Source: Plastoroseomonas hellenica (GTDB lineage Bacteria > Pseudomonadota > Alphaproteobacteria > Acetobacterales > Acetobacteraceae). Taken from it: DNA of 64,000 bases. The stretch is taken from the NCBI RefSeq assembly GCF_018129085.1, contig NZ_JAAGBB010000016.1, positions 1-64,000 of the forward strand, given 5' to 3'. The position numbers and the translations under genes were made by a program. Below the pieces are notes generated by a model, which did no database searches, was not told where the DNA came from, and saw only the letters and a list, made by a program, of their open reading frames with translations. Shown here in pieces: positions 7,787 through 16,138 of the stretch. Within the stretch, counting starts at the first letter, position 1, and each line of letters starts with the position of its first letter.

Positions 7787-10483
7787 TTACTTTCCGAGGC
7801 GCGCGAGCGCGGCATCGAGCCGCGCGATCTCAGCCTGTGCTGTAGCCAGCCGCTCGCGATTCTCCTCGACCACCTCTTCCTTCGCGCGCGCGACGAAGTC
7901 GGGATTGCCGAGCTTGGCCTCGATCTTCTGAGCCTCGACGTCGAGCTTGCCGCGCTCCTTGGAAAGGCGCGCGCGTTCGGCGGCGAAGTCGATGATGCCG
8001 GCGAGTGGCAGCATCGCGGTCGCCTCGCCGACCACGAATTGCGCAACGCCGGCCGGCGCCTCGCCGGCCAGGGCGGTGAGCTCGGTGACGCGGCCGAGGC
8101 GGCGAATGGCATCGATCCAGCGGCCGGCGCGGGCCAGCGTCTCCGGCGTCGCGCCCTGCAGCAGCAGGGGCGCGGTGACCGAGGGCGGCACGTTCATCTC
8201 CGCGCGCACGGTGCGCAGATCGCCGATCAGCGAGACCACCCAGTCGAGCTCGGCGCGCGCATCGGCTGCGCCTTCGACGGTGATGGCCCCGGGCCATTCC
8301 GCCCGGATCAGGCTGCAGGGCTCGCCATAGCCGAAGCGGTCCCAGAGCTCCTCCGTGATGTAGGGCATCGATGGGTGCAGTAAGCGCAGGATCACGCCGA
8401 GCACATGCTGCGCGACCCCCTTGATCTCGGTCTTCTCCGCCCCGTCCGGGCCGTTCAGCACGGGCTTGGCGAATTCCAGGAACCAGTCGCAGAAGCCGTT
8501 CCAGACGAAGCGGTAGCTCGCCTGCGCATAGTCGTCGAAGCGATAGGCCTCGAGCGCGAGCGAGGCATCCGCGACCGCGCGGTTGGTCGCATCCAGCAGC
8601 CAGCGTGCCAGCGGCGTCTTGACCGCGGCGGCATCGAACCGCACGTCCGGCGCGATACCGTTCATCTCCAGGAAGCGCGCGGCGTTCCAGAGCTTGGTCG
8701 CGAAGGCGCGATAGCCCTCGACGCGCTGCCGCCCGAGCTTCACGTCGCGTCCGGGGCCGGTCAGCGCGCAGATGGTGAACCGCACGGCGTCGGCGCCATA
8801 GGCGTCGATCAGCTCCAGCGGGTCCATCACATTGCCCTTGGACTTCGACATCTTCTGCCCGCGCTCGTCGCGCACCAGGCCGTGGATGTAGATGTCCCGG
8901 AACGGCACATCGCCCATGAAGTGCATGCCCATCATCATCATCCTGGCGACCCAGAAAAAGATGATGTCGAAGCCGGTCACCAGCACGCTGCCCGGGTAGT
9001 ATTTGGCGAGCTCGGGCGTCTTCTCCGGCCAGCCGAGCGTGCTGAAGGGCCAGAGCGCGCTGCTGAACCAGGTGTCGAGCACGTCGGGGTCGCGGTCCAG
9101 CGCCACGTCATGCCCGAAATGCGCGCGTGCCTTCGCCTGCGCCGCCGCCTCGTCACGGGCGACGAAGATCATGCCTTCGGGCCCGTACCAGGCCGGGATG
9201 CGATGCCCCCACCAGAGCTGGCGGGAGACGCACCAGGGCTGGATGTCGCGCATCCAGGCGAAGAAGGTGTTTTCCCATTGGCGCGGGTGGAAAGTCATGG
9301 CGCCGCTCTCGACTGCCTTGATCGCCGGCTGCGCGAGGGTCTTGGCGTCGCAGTACCATTGCCAGGTCAGCCGCGGCTCGATCGGCACGCCGCCGCGGTC
9401 GCCATGCGGCACGGCATGGGTGTGCGGGTCGATCTTCTCGACGAGGCCGAGCTCCTCCAGCCGGGCCACGATCGCCTTGCGGGCCGCGAAGCGGTCCTGC
9501 CCGGCAAGGCCGCGCACGAAATCCGCATCCGCGACGCCGGGAATGTCGCGCAGGTCGGCCTCGATCTCCTCCAGCGTCACCAGCGCATCCGCGGTCAGCA
9601 CGGACGGCATCGCCAGTGCGTGGCGCCGGCCGACCTCGAAATCGTTGAAGTCGTGCGCGGGGGTGATCTTCACCGCGCCGCTGCCCTTCTCCGGATCGGA
9701 ATATTCATCCGCCACGATCGGGATGGCGCGCCCGACCAGCGGCAGGATGGCGCGCTTGCCGACTAGGTCCGCGAAACGAGGATCCTCCGGGTGCACCGCG
9801 ATCGCGGTGTCGCCCAGCATGGTCTCCGGCCGCGTGGTCGCGACCGTGATGAAGCGGCCTTCCTTGCCTTCCACCGGATAGCGCAGGTGCCAGAGGCTGC
9901 CCTTCACCTCCCGGCTTTCGACCTCGAGGTCGGAGATCGCGGTCAGCAGCTTGGGGTCCCAGTTCACCAGGCGCCGGTCACGGTAGATCAGCCCCTGGTC
10001 ATGCAGCGTGACGAAGACCTCCCGCACCGCGGTCGAGAGCCCGTCATCCATGGTGAAGCGCTCGCGTGGCCAATCGAGCGAGGCGCCGAGGCGGCGGAGC
10101 TGGCGGGTGATGCTGCCGCCCGATTCCGCCTTCCATTGCCAGACGCGGTCGAGGAAGGCCTCCCGCCCCATCTGGCGCCGATCCTTGCCTTCGGAGGCCA
10201 GCAGCCGTTCCACCACCATCTGGGTCGCGATGCCGGCATGGTCGGTGCCTGGCTGCCAGAGCGCGTCCCGGCCCTGCATCCGCCGCCAGCGGGTCAGCGT
10301 GTCCTGGATCGTCATGGTCAGCGCGTGCCCGATATGCAGGCTGCCGGTGACGTTGGGCGGCGGGATCATGATGGTGAAGGGCGCGGCATTGCCCTCGGGG
10401 CGCGCGCCGAAGGCGCCCGCCTTCTCCCAGCCCTCATAGAGGCGCTGTTCGACGGCGGCGGGATCGAAATTCTTGTCAAGCAT
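7787..10483 (-). CDS. valS: Valyl-tRNA synthetase
   Basis: 898 residues, standard for bacterial ValRS. It charges tRNA-Val and edits misactivated threonine. HIGH motif HIGH at 50-53 within NVTGSLHIGHAL, KMSKS at 544-548 within GQKMSKSKGNV, and an intervening CP1 editing domain (about 200-340). A C-terminal coiled-coil arm (about 835-898) is rich in Glu, Arg and Ala. The start is ATG 10483 (MLDKNFDP), with GGAAGGGA upstream. The open frame continues to 10642 but the extra N-terminus is repeat-derived intergenic sequence. It lies between popZ and ilvD on the same strand. Confidence 0.96.
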   Translation of the reverse strand: MLDKNFDPAAVEQRLYEGWEKAGAFGARPEGNAAPFTIMIPPPNVTGSLHIGHALTMTIQDTLTRWRRMQGRDALWQPGTDHAGIATQMVVERLLASEGKDRRQMGREAFLDRVWQWKAESGGSITRQLRRLGASLDWPRERFTMDDGLSTAVREVFVTLHDQGLIYRDRRLVNWDPKLLTAISDLEVESREVKGSLWHLRYPVEGKEGRFITVATTRPETMLGDTAIAVHPEDPRFADLVGKRAILPLVGRAIPIVADEYSDPEKGSGAVKITPAHDFNDFEVGRRHALAMPSVLTADALVTLEEIEADLRDIPGVADADFVRGLAGQDRFAARKAIVARLEELGLVEKIDPHTHAVPHGDRGGVPIEPRLTWQWYCDAKTLAQPAIKAVESGAMTFHPRQWENTFFAWMRDIQPWCVSRQLWWGHRIPAWYGPEGMIFVARDEAAAQAKARAHFGHDVALDRDPDVLDTWFSSALWPFSTLGWPEKTPELAKYYPGSVLVTGFDIIFFWVARMMMMGMHFMGDVPFRDIYIHGLVRDERGQKMSKSKGNVMDPLELIDAYGADAVRFTICALTGPGRDVKLGRQRVEGYRAFATKLWNAARFLEMNGIAPDVRFDAAAVKTPLARWLLDATNRAVADASLALEAYRFDDYAQASYRFVWNGFCDWFLEFAKPVLNGPDGAEKTEIKGVAQHVLGVILRLLHPSMPYITEELWDRFGYGEPCSLIRAEWPGAITVEGAADARAELDWVVSLIGDLRTVRAEMNVPPSVTAPLLLQGATPETLARAGRWIDAIRRLGRVTELTALAGEAPAGVAQFVVGEATAMLPLAGIIDFAAERARLSKERGKLDVEAQKIEAKLGNPDFVARAKEEVVEENRERLATAQAEIARLDAALARLGK

Positions 10484-10587
10484 GGCGCATCCCTTCCGCG
10501 CCCGAGGGGCCCGCGTCAAGTGCGCGGGCGGCATAACAGACGCATCAGCCATAGCGCCACGCGGCCGCAGGCCGCCGCCGGTTCCTG

Positions 10588-10711
10588 CGGAGCGAGCGAA
10601 GCGATGCTCCGGGGCCGCGAATGCGGCCCCGCGCGCGACCATCAGTTGTCGCCGGTGCGCCCTGACAGCGCGAAAGCCAAGCCGGCGGATGCCGGCGCCG
10701 GCGATTGAGGA
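10588..10711. repeat. REP/BIME-like hairpin array between popZ and valS
   Basis: Several GC-rich hairpins follow each other. CGGAGC/GCTCCG is at 10588-10611. GGGGCCGC-GAAT-GCGGCCCC is a perfect stem at 10611-10630. GCCGGC-GGAT-GCCGGC is at 10681-10696. The array ends in TGAGGACTAA at the popZ stop. The GAAT-loop and GGAT-loop hairpins, and the sequence around the second, recur at 39727-39799. It lies inside an operon spacer and contains no gene. Confidence 0.65.
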
Positions 10712-11305
10712 CTAAGAAAGGGCCCTACCCACCACGCGCTCGATCTCGGTCCGGACCAGCCGCTCCACCATCGGCGGCAGGTGCTCGTCGAGCCAGGCCT
10801 TGAGCAGCGGACGGATCTCCTCCCGCACCAGATCCTCGATGGTCGGGCCGCCACGATGCACGGCGGCGTGGCGATCGGCGCTGACCGCCCGCAGCAGGTT
10901 GCCGACCGAAGCGGCGGCGGCGGCCGCGGCAGCCGGCGCGAGCAGATTCGCCGCCTCAGGCAAGGATGGAGCGGGCTCAGGGGTGGCGGGCGGCGGTGCT
11001 GCGGTTTCGGTCATCGGTTCCGGCTCCGGCTCCGGCGGGACGGCGGGCGGCGGTTCGACCGCGGCCGGCGGGGTGGGTGTTTCGGCCGGCGGGGCGGCGG
11101 GAGCATCGGCGGCGGGCGCATCGCCGCCCACCAGCATCGCCTCGGTCAGCGCGAAGGGCTCCGCCTCGGGCGGCGCAGCGGAAGGCTGAGCATCGTCTTC
11201 GTTCAGGATGCGGCGGATGGAAGCCAGGATGTCTTCCATCGTGGGATCGCCAGCGGATGGCCCTGGCGATCCCGGCGATCCCGGCTTCCTGTCCGCCCCA
11301 CTCAC
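10712..11305 (-). CDS. popZ: PopZ-like polar organizing protein (DUF2497)
   Basis: 197 residues with the three-part PopZ layout. The N-terminal helix MEDILASIRRILNED (about 23-37) is the partner-binding region. A long Pro/Glu/Ala-rich acidic linker follows (about 40-125). The C-terminal amphipathic helices with VREEIRPLLKAWLDEHLPPM and VERLVRTEIERVV (about 155-197) drive oligomerisation. PopZ forms a polar hub that tethers chromosome-partitioning and cell-cycle proteins. It sits directly upstream of valS, as in Caulobacter. The GTG start at 11305 overlaps the tolC stop by 4 nt. Assignment is from motif layout plus synteny. Confidence 0.85.
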   Translation of the reverse strand: MSGADRKPGSPGSPGPSAGDPTMEDILASIRRILNEDDAQPSAAPPEAEPFALTEAMLVGGDAPAADAPAAPPAETPTPPAAVEPPPAVPPEPEPEPMTETAAPPPATPEPAPSLPEAANLLAPAAAAAAAASVGNLLRAVSADRHAAVHRGGPTIEDLVREEIRPLLKAWLDEHLPPMVERLVRTEIERVVGRALS

Positions 11306-12744
11306 GGCCGCGGCGCTCCGGCCGATGCCGCGGAGGCGGTCGGCACGGCGGGTGCCGCCGCGACGCCGGAGAGGTCGCCGGTGCCGGCCCAGCGGTTCCG
11401 CACCGCCCGGTAATAGGCCTCCATGTCATAGGACTGGACCGGCAGGTTGAGGTCCCGCGTGTTCAGCCGCCCGACGGAGCCGGCCAGCGAATAGGATGCG
11501 GTGACCACATTGGCCAACGCCTGCACCAGGTTGACGCGGGCGCTCAGCAGCTCCTGCTCGGCGTTCAGCACGTCGAGCGTGGTCCGGCTGCCGACCACCG
11601 CCTCGCGCTGCACGCCATCGAGCGCGATCTCGGCGGCACGGATCTGCGCACGTACCGAATCGACCTGGGCGCGGGCGGCGGCCAGCGTCTCCCACGCCGC
11701 CTGGGCCTGCTGGCGGGCCTGGAGGCGCGCATCCTCGATCGCAGCGCGCGCCTGCTGCGCCTGCTGGCGCGCCTGGCGCACCAGCGCATGCTCGGCCCCG
11801 CCCTGATACAGCGGCACCGACAGCGTGGCCGTGACCTGGGAGCCCGTGAGGCGGGTGCCGCGCGTCTGCGGATTGTCGTTGCGGAAGATCTGCGCCTGCA
11901 GGTTGGCCTGCGGCAGCAGCGCGCCGAACTGCACGTCGATGAAGTCGCGGGCCGCCGCTTCATCGAACAGCGCCGCGACCACGGTCGGGTTGTTGAGGCC
12001 TGCCCGCTCCACCGCGTCCTGGGCGGAGCGGGTCGGTGGCGCCAGCGGTTGCGGAGGCGTCAGCCGCGCCGGCACAGCACCGATGGTGCGCTGGAAGACG
12101 GCGCGGGAGGTCTGCAGATTGCCTTCCGCCGCGGCACGGTCGGCGCGGGCGCCGGCCAGCCGGCTTTCCGCCTGCGCCACGTCGGTGCGGGTGATCTCGC
12201 CGACCCGGAAACGCTCATTCGTCGCCTGCAACTGGCGGGTCAGCACCTGCACGTTGTTGGTGCGGAGGCGCAACAGCTCTTCGTCGCGGATGACATTGGC
12301 ATAGGCCGTGACGCTGTCCTGGAGGACCTGCTGCTCGGTCGCCAGCAGCCGGGCGCGCTGCGCCAGGACCTGGTTCTCGGCGCGCCGGGTCGATGCGACG
12401 GTGCGACCGCCCCGATAGAGCGGCTGGGTCACCGTGCCGGCCAGCGACAGGCCGTCGCGGCTGACATCGTTGTAGACCGAGCCGCGGCCCGTTCCGCTCG
12501 GCGAGCGGGCGGTCGCGTCGGTATAGCTGCCGGAGGCGGACATGGTGACCGTCGGCCGCCAGCCGGCGAGCGCCTGCGGCACATTCTCATCCACCGCGCG
12601 GAGCTGGGCGCGGCCGGCAAGCAGGGCGGGGTTGTTGGCATAGGCGGCGGCCAATGCCTGCTGCAGGGTCTGTGCGGCAGCGGGGGCAGCGGACAGACCA
12701 AGCGACGCTGCCCCGAAGAGCATGGCGTATCGTAGAGCCGTCAT
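11302..12744 (-). CDS. tolC: TolC-family outer-membrane efflux/secretion channel
   Basis: 480 residues. A signal peptide (about 1-24, ending AAPAAAQ) leads into two tandem OEP repeats made of long alpha-helical segments with beta strands, the normal TolC plan. TolC trimers form the outer-membrane duct for RND efflux pumps and type I secretion. In this window it could complete the ABC/HlyD pair at 22.9-26.4 kb, though it is not adjacent to them. The upstream pcm gene and downstream popZ and valS form a conserved alphaproteobacterial order. The stop overlaps the popZ GTG start. Confidence 0.92.
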   Translation of the reverse strand: MTALRYAMLFGAASLGLSAAPAAAQTLQQALAAAYANNPALLAGRAQLRAVDENVPQALAGWRPTVTMSASGSYTDATARSPSGTGRGSVYNDVSRDGLSLAGTVTQPLYRGGRTVASTRRAENQVLAQRARLLATEQQVLQDSVTAYANVIRDEELLRLRTNNVQVLTRQLQATNERFRVGEITRTDVAQAESRLAGARADRAAAEGNLQTSRAVFQRTIGAVPARLTPPQPLAPPTRSAQDAVERAGLNNPTVVAALFDEAAARDFIDVQFGALLPQANLQAQIFRNDNPQTRGTRLTGSQVTATLSVPLYQGGAEHALVRQARQQAQQARAAIEDARLQARQQAQAAWETLAAARAQVDSVRAQIRAAEIALDGVQREAVVGSRTTLDVLNAEQELLSARVNLVQALANVVTASYSLAGSVGRLNTRDLNLPVQSYDMEAYYRAVRNRWAGTGDLSGVAAAPAVPTASAASAGAPRP

Positions 12745-12885
12745 CGGCGGAACTATCTCCGGGTGGGCGGCGCGGGGCCGCCCGTGAAGGACAAGGTTGG
12801 CGCGAGCCTAGCGCGCCCCTCCCCGGCATTGCCAGCGCGCCCGGTCCGGCCCTGCGGGGAACCGGCGCCTATATGGCCTGGGACC

Positions 12886-13587
12886 TCAGAAAATGAAGTG
12901 GGGCCCAGGCAGGAAGGCCGGCAGTGGCGTCGTCGCGCAATCGAAGGCGGGCAGAGTCGTGAAGCTCTCGCCCACCCGCCGGACCAGGATGGCGTGGCGG
13001 GCCGGCGGGCGGTCCCGCAGCACCGTCGCCAGCCGCCCACCTTCGGCGAGCTGTTCGAGAATCGGGCGCGGCACCGCCGGCACCTCCCCCTCGATGAGGA
13101 TGACGTCATAGGGCGCGCCGGCGGAATGCCCGGCGGCCGGCGAGGCCTCGACCAACGTCACGCTGCCGGCCTCGGTCACCGCCGGCAGCGCGGCTCGGGC
13201 GATCGTGAGCAGCGCGGCGTCATCCTCCACCGCAGTCACGGCGGCACCCATGCGGGCCAGCAATGCAGCGCCGTAGCCGGTGCCCGCGCCAAGCAGCAGC
13301 GCACGCTCTCCGCGCCGCAGCGCCAGGAGCTGCGCCAGCCGGGCCAGCACCATCGGCTCCATGAGGGCGCGGCCGCCGGGCAGCGCCACGTCCTCGTCCT
13401 GGTAGGCGCGCGCGGCGAGGCCGGGCGGCAGGAACTGCTCCCGCGGCAGGTCGAGCATGGCGGCGACGATGCGCGGATCCGTCACCTTGTTCGGCCGCAA
13501 CTGGCCATCGACCATGAAGCGCCGGGCGGCGGCGAAATGGGCGGTCATGTCCTGCGCGGCAGCGGCGGCGGCGTCCATGCGGTGCAT
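12886..13587 (-). CDS. pcm: Protein-L-isoaspartate O-methyltransferase family protein
   Basis: 233 residues. The PCMT fold is shown by M-V-D-G-Q-L-RPNKVTDPRI near residues 25-40, AYQDEDVALPGG near 61-72, and the SAM-binding motif GAGTGYG at 100-106. The classic enzyme methylates isoaspartyl residues to repair aged proteins. This subfamily, sitting next to tolC, is shorter at the C-terminus, and its repair activity is not proven. ATG codons at 13587 and 13578 are both possible. The GAAGGA upstream fits the second slightly better in spacing. A 141-bp gap separates it from tolC. Confidence 0.82.
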   Translation of the reverse strand: MHRMDAAAAAAQDMTAHFAAARRFMVDGQLRPNKVTDPRIVAAMLDLPREQFLPPGLAARAYQDEDVALPGGRALMEPMVLARLAQLLALRRGERALLLGAGTGYGAALLARMGAAVTAVEDDAALLTIARAALPAVTEAGSVTLVEASPAAGHSAGAPYDVILIEGEVPAVPRPILEQLAEGGRLATVLRDRPPARHAILVRRVGESFTTLPAFDCATTPLPAFLPGPHFIF

Positions 13588-13696
13588 ATCCTTCGCGTTC
13601 GGCGGCGTTATAGGTCGGCGCGCGCCGGGGCGCCAAGCCGATGCTTGACCCGGCGCCCCGCGCACAGGATAGAGGGGGCGCCCGCGAGGGAGCGAT

Positions 13697-13770
13697 GGTC
13701 GGTTGGCCGAGTGGTTAGGCTCGGGACTGCAAATCCCGCCACGCCGGTTCGATTCCGGCACCGACCTCCA
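13697..13770 (+). tRNA. tRNA-Cys (GCA)
   Basis: A 74-nt cloverleaf. Acceptor stem GGTCGGT pairs with ACCGACC. The D-arm is GGCCGAGTGGTTAGGC, the anticodon loop CTGCAAA gives anticodon GCA, and the T-arm is GCCGGTTCGATTCCGGC. CCA is encoded. It lies on the plus strand between pcm and tRNA-Asn. Confidence 0.97.
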
Positions 13771-13863
13771 TTCCCGCGCTGGCGGCATGGCGCGCCGAAA
13801 AATCTCCCGGCGGGGGGTTTCCATCGGTATCGCTTCCTTGTTATAGGGCGCGCCCGCGGCTGA

Positions 13864-13939
13864 TCCCCGATAGCTCAGTTGGTAGAGCAAGGGACTGTTA
13901 ATCCCTGGGTCGTAGGTTCGAGTCCTACTCGGGGAGCCA
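13864..13939 (+). tRNA. tRNA-Asn (GTT), attachment site of a decayed element
   Basis: A 76-nt cloverleaf with acceptor TCCCCGA/TCGGGGA, the D-arm AGCTCAGTTGGTAGAGC, anticodon loop CTGTTAA (anticodon GTT), the T-arm TAGGTTCGAGTCCTA and encoded CCA. An integrase remnant reading in the same direction begins 172 bp downstream, so the tRNA 3' end was probably the attB of an integrative element. Confidence 0.97.
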
Positions 13940-14050
13940 TCCACCCTTCCTGGACAGTCCCAGGAAGCCCCAAAGATGGCTCCGCACCGCGGTTTCTGCG
14001 CCCTCGCGCTTCCCCTGCCATCCCGCATAGACCACCATCATCCCGAACGA

Positions 14051-14093
14051 TCAGCGGGTATTCAGCGGGTATCGGGTCCGCTCGATACCCGCT
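14051..14093 (+). promoter_or_regulatory. Direct and inverted repeats before the integrase remnant (candidate arm-type sites)
   Basis: TCAGCGGGTAT occurs twice in tandem at 14051-14061 and 14062-14072. The second copy then forms a perfect 10-bp inverted repeat, AGCGGGTATC (14064-14073) with GATACCCGCT (14084-14093). Such repeats between a tRNA attachment site and a tyrosine-integrase start are usually recombinase or excisionase binding sites. The functional role is inferred. Confidence 0.5.
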
Positions 14094-14111
14094 CCTGGGA
14101 CGACGCAGGGA

Positions 14112-14261
14112 ATGCCGCTCACCGATTTGAAGGTCCGCGCCGCGAAGGCGCGTGAGAAGCCGTACCGGCTGCCCGACGCCGGCGGTCTCCACCTCTATGT
14201 CCCGACCACCGGCAGCCGCCTCATCCTGATGCTGTCCGTACCCTCACTCGCCCCCGCCTGA
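14112..14261 (+). pseudogene. Tyrosine-recombinase integrase (DUF4102 N-terminus), truncated remnant
   Basis: The 49-codon frame begins MPLTDLKVRAAKAREKPYRL and continues PDAGGLHLYVPTTGSRL. This is the N-terminal arm-binding domain of tRNA-site integrases of the P4/DUF4102 type. Full proteins are near 400 residues. Here the family sequence ends after about 37 residues and a stop follows at 14259, with no catalytic domain in any frame nearby. Its position just downstream of tRNA-Asn and pointing away from it is the normal layout for an integrated island. It is a relic and cannot recombine. Confidence 0.8.
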
Positions 14262-14342
14262 CCTAGCGGGCCCGTTCCCCCGCTGGCTTCTCGTGTCCGT
14301 AGCTGTCTTCATGGTCGGCGCTGCCGGGCGCGTTCCCTCCGC

Positions 14343-14537
14343 ATGAATCCGAACAGCCTTCCTTGGAACTCGGACCCTTTTCAGGAACCGGACGTGAGAG
14401 CCACTCTGTTCCAATATATGATCGGGACTGACGCGGAGGGCTGGATCGGATGGCCGGAGTTCGAAGAGGCCTTCAAAGCCAGCTGGGTTGATACTGACGC
14501 CATGACCGCGCGCTGCCAGCCGTCGCGCTCACGTTAG
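14343..14537 (+). CDS. Small hypothetical protein, possible relic
   Basis: 64 codons starting MNPNSLPWNSDPFQEPD and containing GTDAEGWIGWPEFEEAFKASW. The aromatic and acidic composition is more protein-like than the shadow frames of this GC-rich DNA, but there is no convincing ribosome-binding site and no recognisable family. It lies inside the decayed element next to tRNA-Asn. It may be a real small gene, a fragment of one, or chance. Confidence 0.33.
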   Translation: MNPNSLPWNSDPFQEPDVRATLFQYMIGTDAEGWIGWPEFEEAFKASWVDTDAMTARCQPSRSR

Positions 14538-14574
14538 GCGGCGGTATGGACGCATCCAACTCGGCCGCGACGCC

Positions 14575-15063
14575 TCAATTCCGCGCGGCTCCCGAGGAGC
14601 GATCCCGGACGGTCTTCGCCAGTTCCTGCAGAACGGTATCGTGAAGCCGGACCATGCCGTTGATGCTCCAGAGCAGATGCTCGGCGTTGGCCCAGTAGTT
14701 TCCGCTGAGGGAGCCATCCTTCGCCTCGAAGCCGCCGATAATGTCCTCTGGGGGCACCCGTCCGTTCGGACCTTCCGGCGTTCGGGCATCGATGATGTAG
14801 ATCCATCCGTCCCCCTGCTCGGCTGCGTCCCGGCGCATCTCTTCGCTGCGCGGCATTATACGCTGGATGGCCTCGTGCATGAGGCCGACGAAGACCGGGT
14901 TGGGTTCGAAATTGTCGTGGCCCTCGGGGCCGACGAAGAAGCCGACGATGGCCTCATCAGGCAGCTGTCCGAATTCCCCAACCTGCTCGGGCGGAAGGAA
15001 GGACAGCGCCCGCTTCTGGGAAGCCGGCGGCCGATTTGGTTGCTTCGATCGGAACGGCCACAT
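14575..15063 (-). CDS. Hypothetical protein, unknown family
   Basis: 162 residues. GAGGAG six bases before ATG 15063 is a strong ribosome site. The protein has a basic N-terminus (MWPFRSKQPNRP) and a mixed alpha/beta-like body with GFFVGPEGHDNFEPNPVF (about 42-59), GDGWIYIIDARTPEGPNGRV and EHLLWSINGMVRLHD. No signal peptide or membrane helix is evident. Composition looks like a real soluble protein. It lies between the integrase and excisionase remnants, so it is probably cargo of the former element. I do not recognise the family. Confidence 0.6.
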   Translation of the reverse strand: MWPFRSKQPNRPPASQKRALSFLPPEQVGEFGQLPDEAIVGFFVGPEGHDNFEPNPVFVGLMHEAIQRIMPRSEEMRRDAAEQGDGWIYIIDARTPEGPNGRVPPEDIIGGFEAKDGSLSGNYWANAEHLLWSINGMVRLHDTVLQELAKTVRDRSSGAARN

Positions 15064-15199
15064 CGAAATCTCCTCGTCACCCGTGAGAAGCGGCGCGCCT
15101 CACTCTGAAGTCGCCAAGCCAGGGTACAGCGTCTTGCCGAGAAGGCGCCAGGAGCAGCGCTAGCAGATCTGCCGCGCCTGCGGCCGTCGCGGGCGAGCT

Positions 15200-15470
15200 T
15201 CAGGCCGCTTTGCCCCGGCCGCAGCCTGTCGGTTCTCTCATCTCGGTCTTGAGCCACGCATCTAGTTCGGCCGGCAGGTAGTGGGCGTGCTTGCCGAGGC
15301 GCTTACAGGCAGGCCCTGCGCCTCTCCACGCCAGCTTGGCCAGCGCGGTCACCGTGAGGTGCGTGAGGCCCTTCCTGGCGAACCAGGCGACGGCCTGAGA
15401 GACCGGTCACCACGGCGTGCTGTTGCAGCATGCGCTCCTGGCTGGCGCGGACTTGCCTCCCTCGGCCATG
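15200..15470 (-). pseudogene. Excisionase-like helix-turn-helix gene, frameshifted remnant
   Basis: The minus-strand frame 15200-15406 reads SQAVAWFARKGLTHLTVTAL, continues through LAWRGAGPACKRLGKHAHYL, and then has LDAWLKTE. The pattern RG-GPA-x-RLGK-x-x-x-Y-LDAWL is typical of small MerR/AlpA-like excisionase or DNA-binding proteins. A stop at 15407-15409 cuts it off. The likely N-terminal part (MLQQHAVVTG) lies just upstream in another frame, so a frameshift near 15405 is inferred. It is probably the directionality factor of the same lost element as the integrase remnant. Confidence 0.55.
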
Positions 15471-15527
15471 CTCCCTTACGCCGCAGTGCACAATCCCGGC
15501 CTGACCCGGGGCACCGCTCGACGCCTT

Positions 15528-15582
15528 TGTTTGATCGCGTGATTCAGATTTTTCGGCGATTCCGCCTCAAGTCATCACGCTC
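15528..15582 (-). repeat. Interspersed hairpin repeat, copy A
   Basis: Read on the minus strand it starts GAGCGTGATGACTTGAGGC and ends TCTGAATCACGCGATC plus AAACA. The same 19-nt and 21-nt flanks recur exactly at 42738-42791. The centre forms GGCG-GAAT-CGCC, and the outer GCGTGAT/ATCACGC pair makes a longer interrupted stem. It lies just upstream of the small gene at 15598. Confidence 0.75.
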
Positions 15583-15597
15583 TAGGGAGACATCCAG

Positions 15598-15882
15598 ATG
15601 TCGCAGCCGGAGATCGCGTTCGTGGACAACCCGCATGCGCCGGACGTCTTCGCCGATGAAGCCGTGGGCTTCCTGATCCACCGCGGGGTCGTGCGGGTCA
15701 CGCTCACCAGCGGGCATGTCAGCCACAACATCAATCCAAGCCCGGCCAGCCGCGTGGTGATCGGCCGGCTGGTCATGCCCGCGCAGTCGGCGGCCGAGTT
15801 GGCGGTCGGGCTCTTCGACTTCCTGCAGAAGCACGGCGTGCAGGTGCCCGGCCTCCGGCGCGAGGGCGAACGCGTGCAGTAA
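15598..15882 (+). CDS. Small protein resembling DUF3467
   Basis: 94 residues. Start ATG 15598 has GGGAGA seven bases upstream. The core VVRVTLTSGHVSHNINPSPA followed by VIGRLVMPAQSAAELAVGLF and FLQKHGV resembles DUF3467 proteins: a beta-strand pair, then a phrase in which a regulator-like helix follows R-x-V-M-P. The family has no assigned function. There is no signal or membrane segment. It is a single plus-strand gene between the decayed element and the surface-polysaccharide block. Confidence 0.65.
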   Translation: MSQPEIAFVDNPHAPDVFADEAVGFLIHRGVVRVTLTSGHVSHNINPSPASRVVIGRLVMPAQSAAELAVGLFDFLQKHGVQVPGLRREGERVQ

Positions 15883-16138
15883 GCGACGGCGGCGCGGCGA
15901 GCCGCCGCACAGCACTTTGACGGAGCGCGGGACAGATTCAGGATAGATTGCAGCCGCACGGGTGTTCCTGGTCGCCGCCCGGGGCTGCAGCATCGCGCGT
16001 TGCCGCACCGCAATAAAGCGAAGTTGTATATCCATACCTTGCTCAATGCACGGTTGTGAGCGACCTTGCGTAGAGATCGCCGGGCGGTCAGCCCCACCCC
16101 TTGGCAATACGAAACGCGTCGCCATAAGGAATTGACGA

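Noticed and set aside
13940-15600. Second copy of the tRNA-Asn 3' end marking the right end of the element
   Set aside because: I looked for the T-arm sequence TTCGAGTCCTA and found no convincing copy downstream.
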